From Caldilinea sp. (GTDB lineage Bacteria; Chloroflexota; Anaerolineae; Caldilineales; Caldilineaceae): a stretch of DNA of 17,478 nt. The translations under genes and the position numbers were made by a program. The notes below the pieces were generated by a model. The model ran no database searches. It was not told the DNA's origin and saw only the letters and a program-made list of their open reading frames with translations. The stretch lies in contig JANWYX010000171.1 of assembly GCA_025055055.1 (NCBI GenBank), positions 1 through 17,478 of the forward strand, in the 5' to 3' direction. Each line of letters begins with the position of its first letter. Positions within the stretch are counted from its first letter, which is position 1. Shown here piece after piece: positions 15,384 to 17,478 of this stretch.

Positions 15384-15419
15384 CTGTGGCCTGGAATGTC
15401 CCTGTAGCCTGGGATGTGT
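15384..15419. repeat. Two tandem imperfect 18-bp copies in the glgP leader
   Basis: Copies at 15384-15401 and 15402-15419 match at 14 of 18 positions, on the pattern CTGT(G/A)GCCTGG(A/G)ATGT. They lie just after the predicted transcription start of glgP. They could be paired protein-binding sites or a simple duplication. Confidence 0.6.
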
Positions 15420-15567
15420 GGTCTTTGCCGGAAGAACGGTTCAGCCGCCTAGAGGTCACAACGCAACATCACGAGGAGGCCGGACTTCGCGTCCTTGTCG
15501 ATCGATGATAAAAATACCTTTCGGCTACAGATAAGTTGGAATCATTGAGAAACGAAAGTGATGAACC

Positions 15568-17478
<1,911 letters not shown>

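Noticed and set aside
15505..15534. Nine-codon ORF in the glgP leader as a leader peptide
   Set aside because: No SD at proper distance, no run of regulatory codons and no attenuator hairpin. Chance occurrence is likely.

Overview
This is about 17.5 kb of high-GC (roughly 60% by eye) bacterial chromosome. It carries mostly housekeeping and envelope genes plus one very large transcriptional regulator. The gene families (a giant SARP/BTAD-AAA-TPR regulator, a DUF1385 membrane protein, a PgpH-YbeY-DgkA cluster, a dipeptide-type ABC binding lipoprotein) and the protein style suggest a filamentous Chloroflexota, perhaps Caldilineae. That is inference from protein character, not a database match. 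I see no phage, IS element, CRISPR array, tRNA or rRNA.

Layout. (1) 1-613 (-): start of an oligopeptide ABC transporter solute-binding lipoprotein, running off the left edge. (2) 913-2037: a small zinc-ribbon protein (+) convergent with a SanA/YdcF-type DUF218 protein (-). (3) 2148-3797 (+): a membrane-anchored lytic transglycosylase, divergent from DUF218. (4) 4054-5031 (-): DUF1385 membrane protein. (5) 5265-8792 (+): the 1175-residue regulator. (6) 8920-13325 (-): a compact five-gene operon in the order VTT/DedA-like, yqeY, pgpH, ybeY, dgkA. It combines c-di-AMP breakdown, rRNA maturation and lipid kinase functions. (7) 13497-14267 (+): HAD-like hydrolase. (8) 14480-15289 (-): membrane-anchored alpha/beta hydrolase with a TTG start. 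(9) 15568-17478 (+): glycogen phosphorylase, running off the right edge.

Two themes stand out in the non-coding sequence. First, three genes that head their own transcripts (transglycosylase, DUF1385, HAD) have a -10 box ending only 6-8 nt before the ATG and no Shine-Dalgarno (SD) sequence. Several other genes (SBP lipoprotein, yqeY, ybeY, alpha/beta hydrolase) have good SD sequences. This suggests mixed leaderless and SD-led translation, and it moves two start codons relative to the longest ORF. Second, short tandem repeats of 16-18 bp period lie at gene borders. One five-copy and one three-copy array each contain the stop codon of the gene before it, and a two-copy array lies in the glgP leader. 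The leader of the five-gene operon also holds two overlapping, mutually exclusive hairpins. I found no convincing undescribed multi-gene system. The large orphan regulator, the unusual transglycosylase architecture, the leaderless pattern and the repeats are the items most worth following up.
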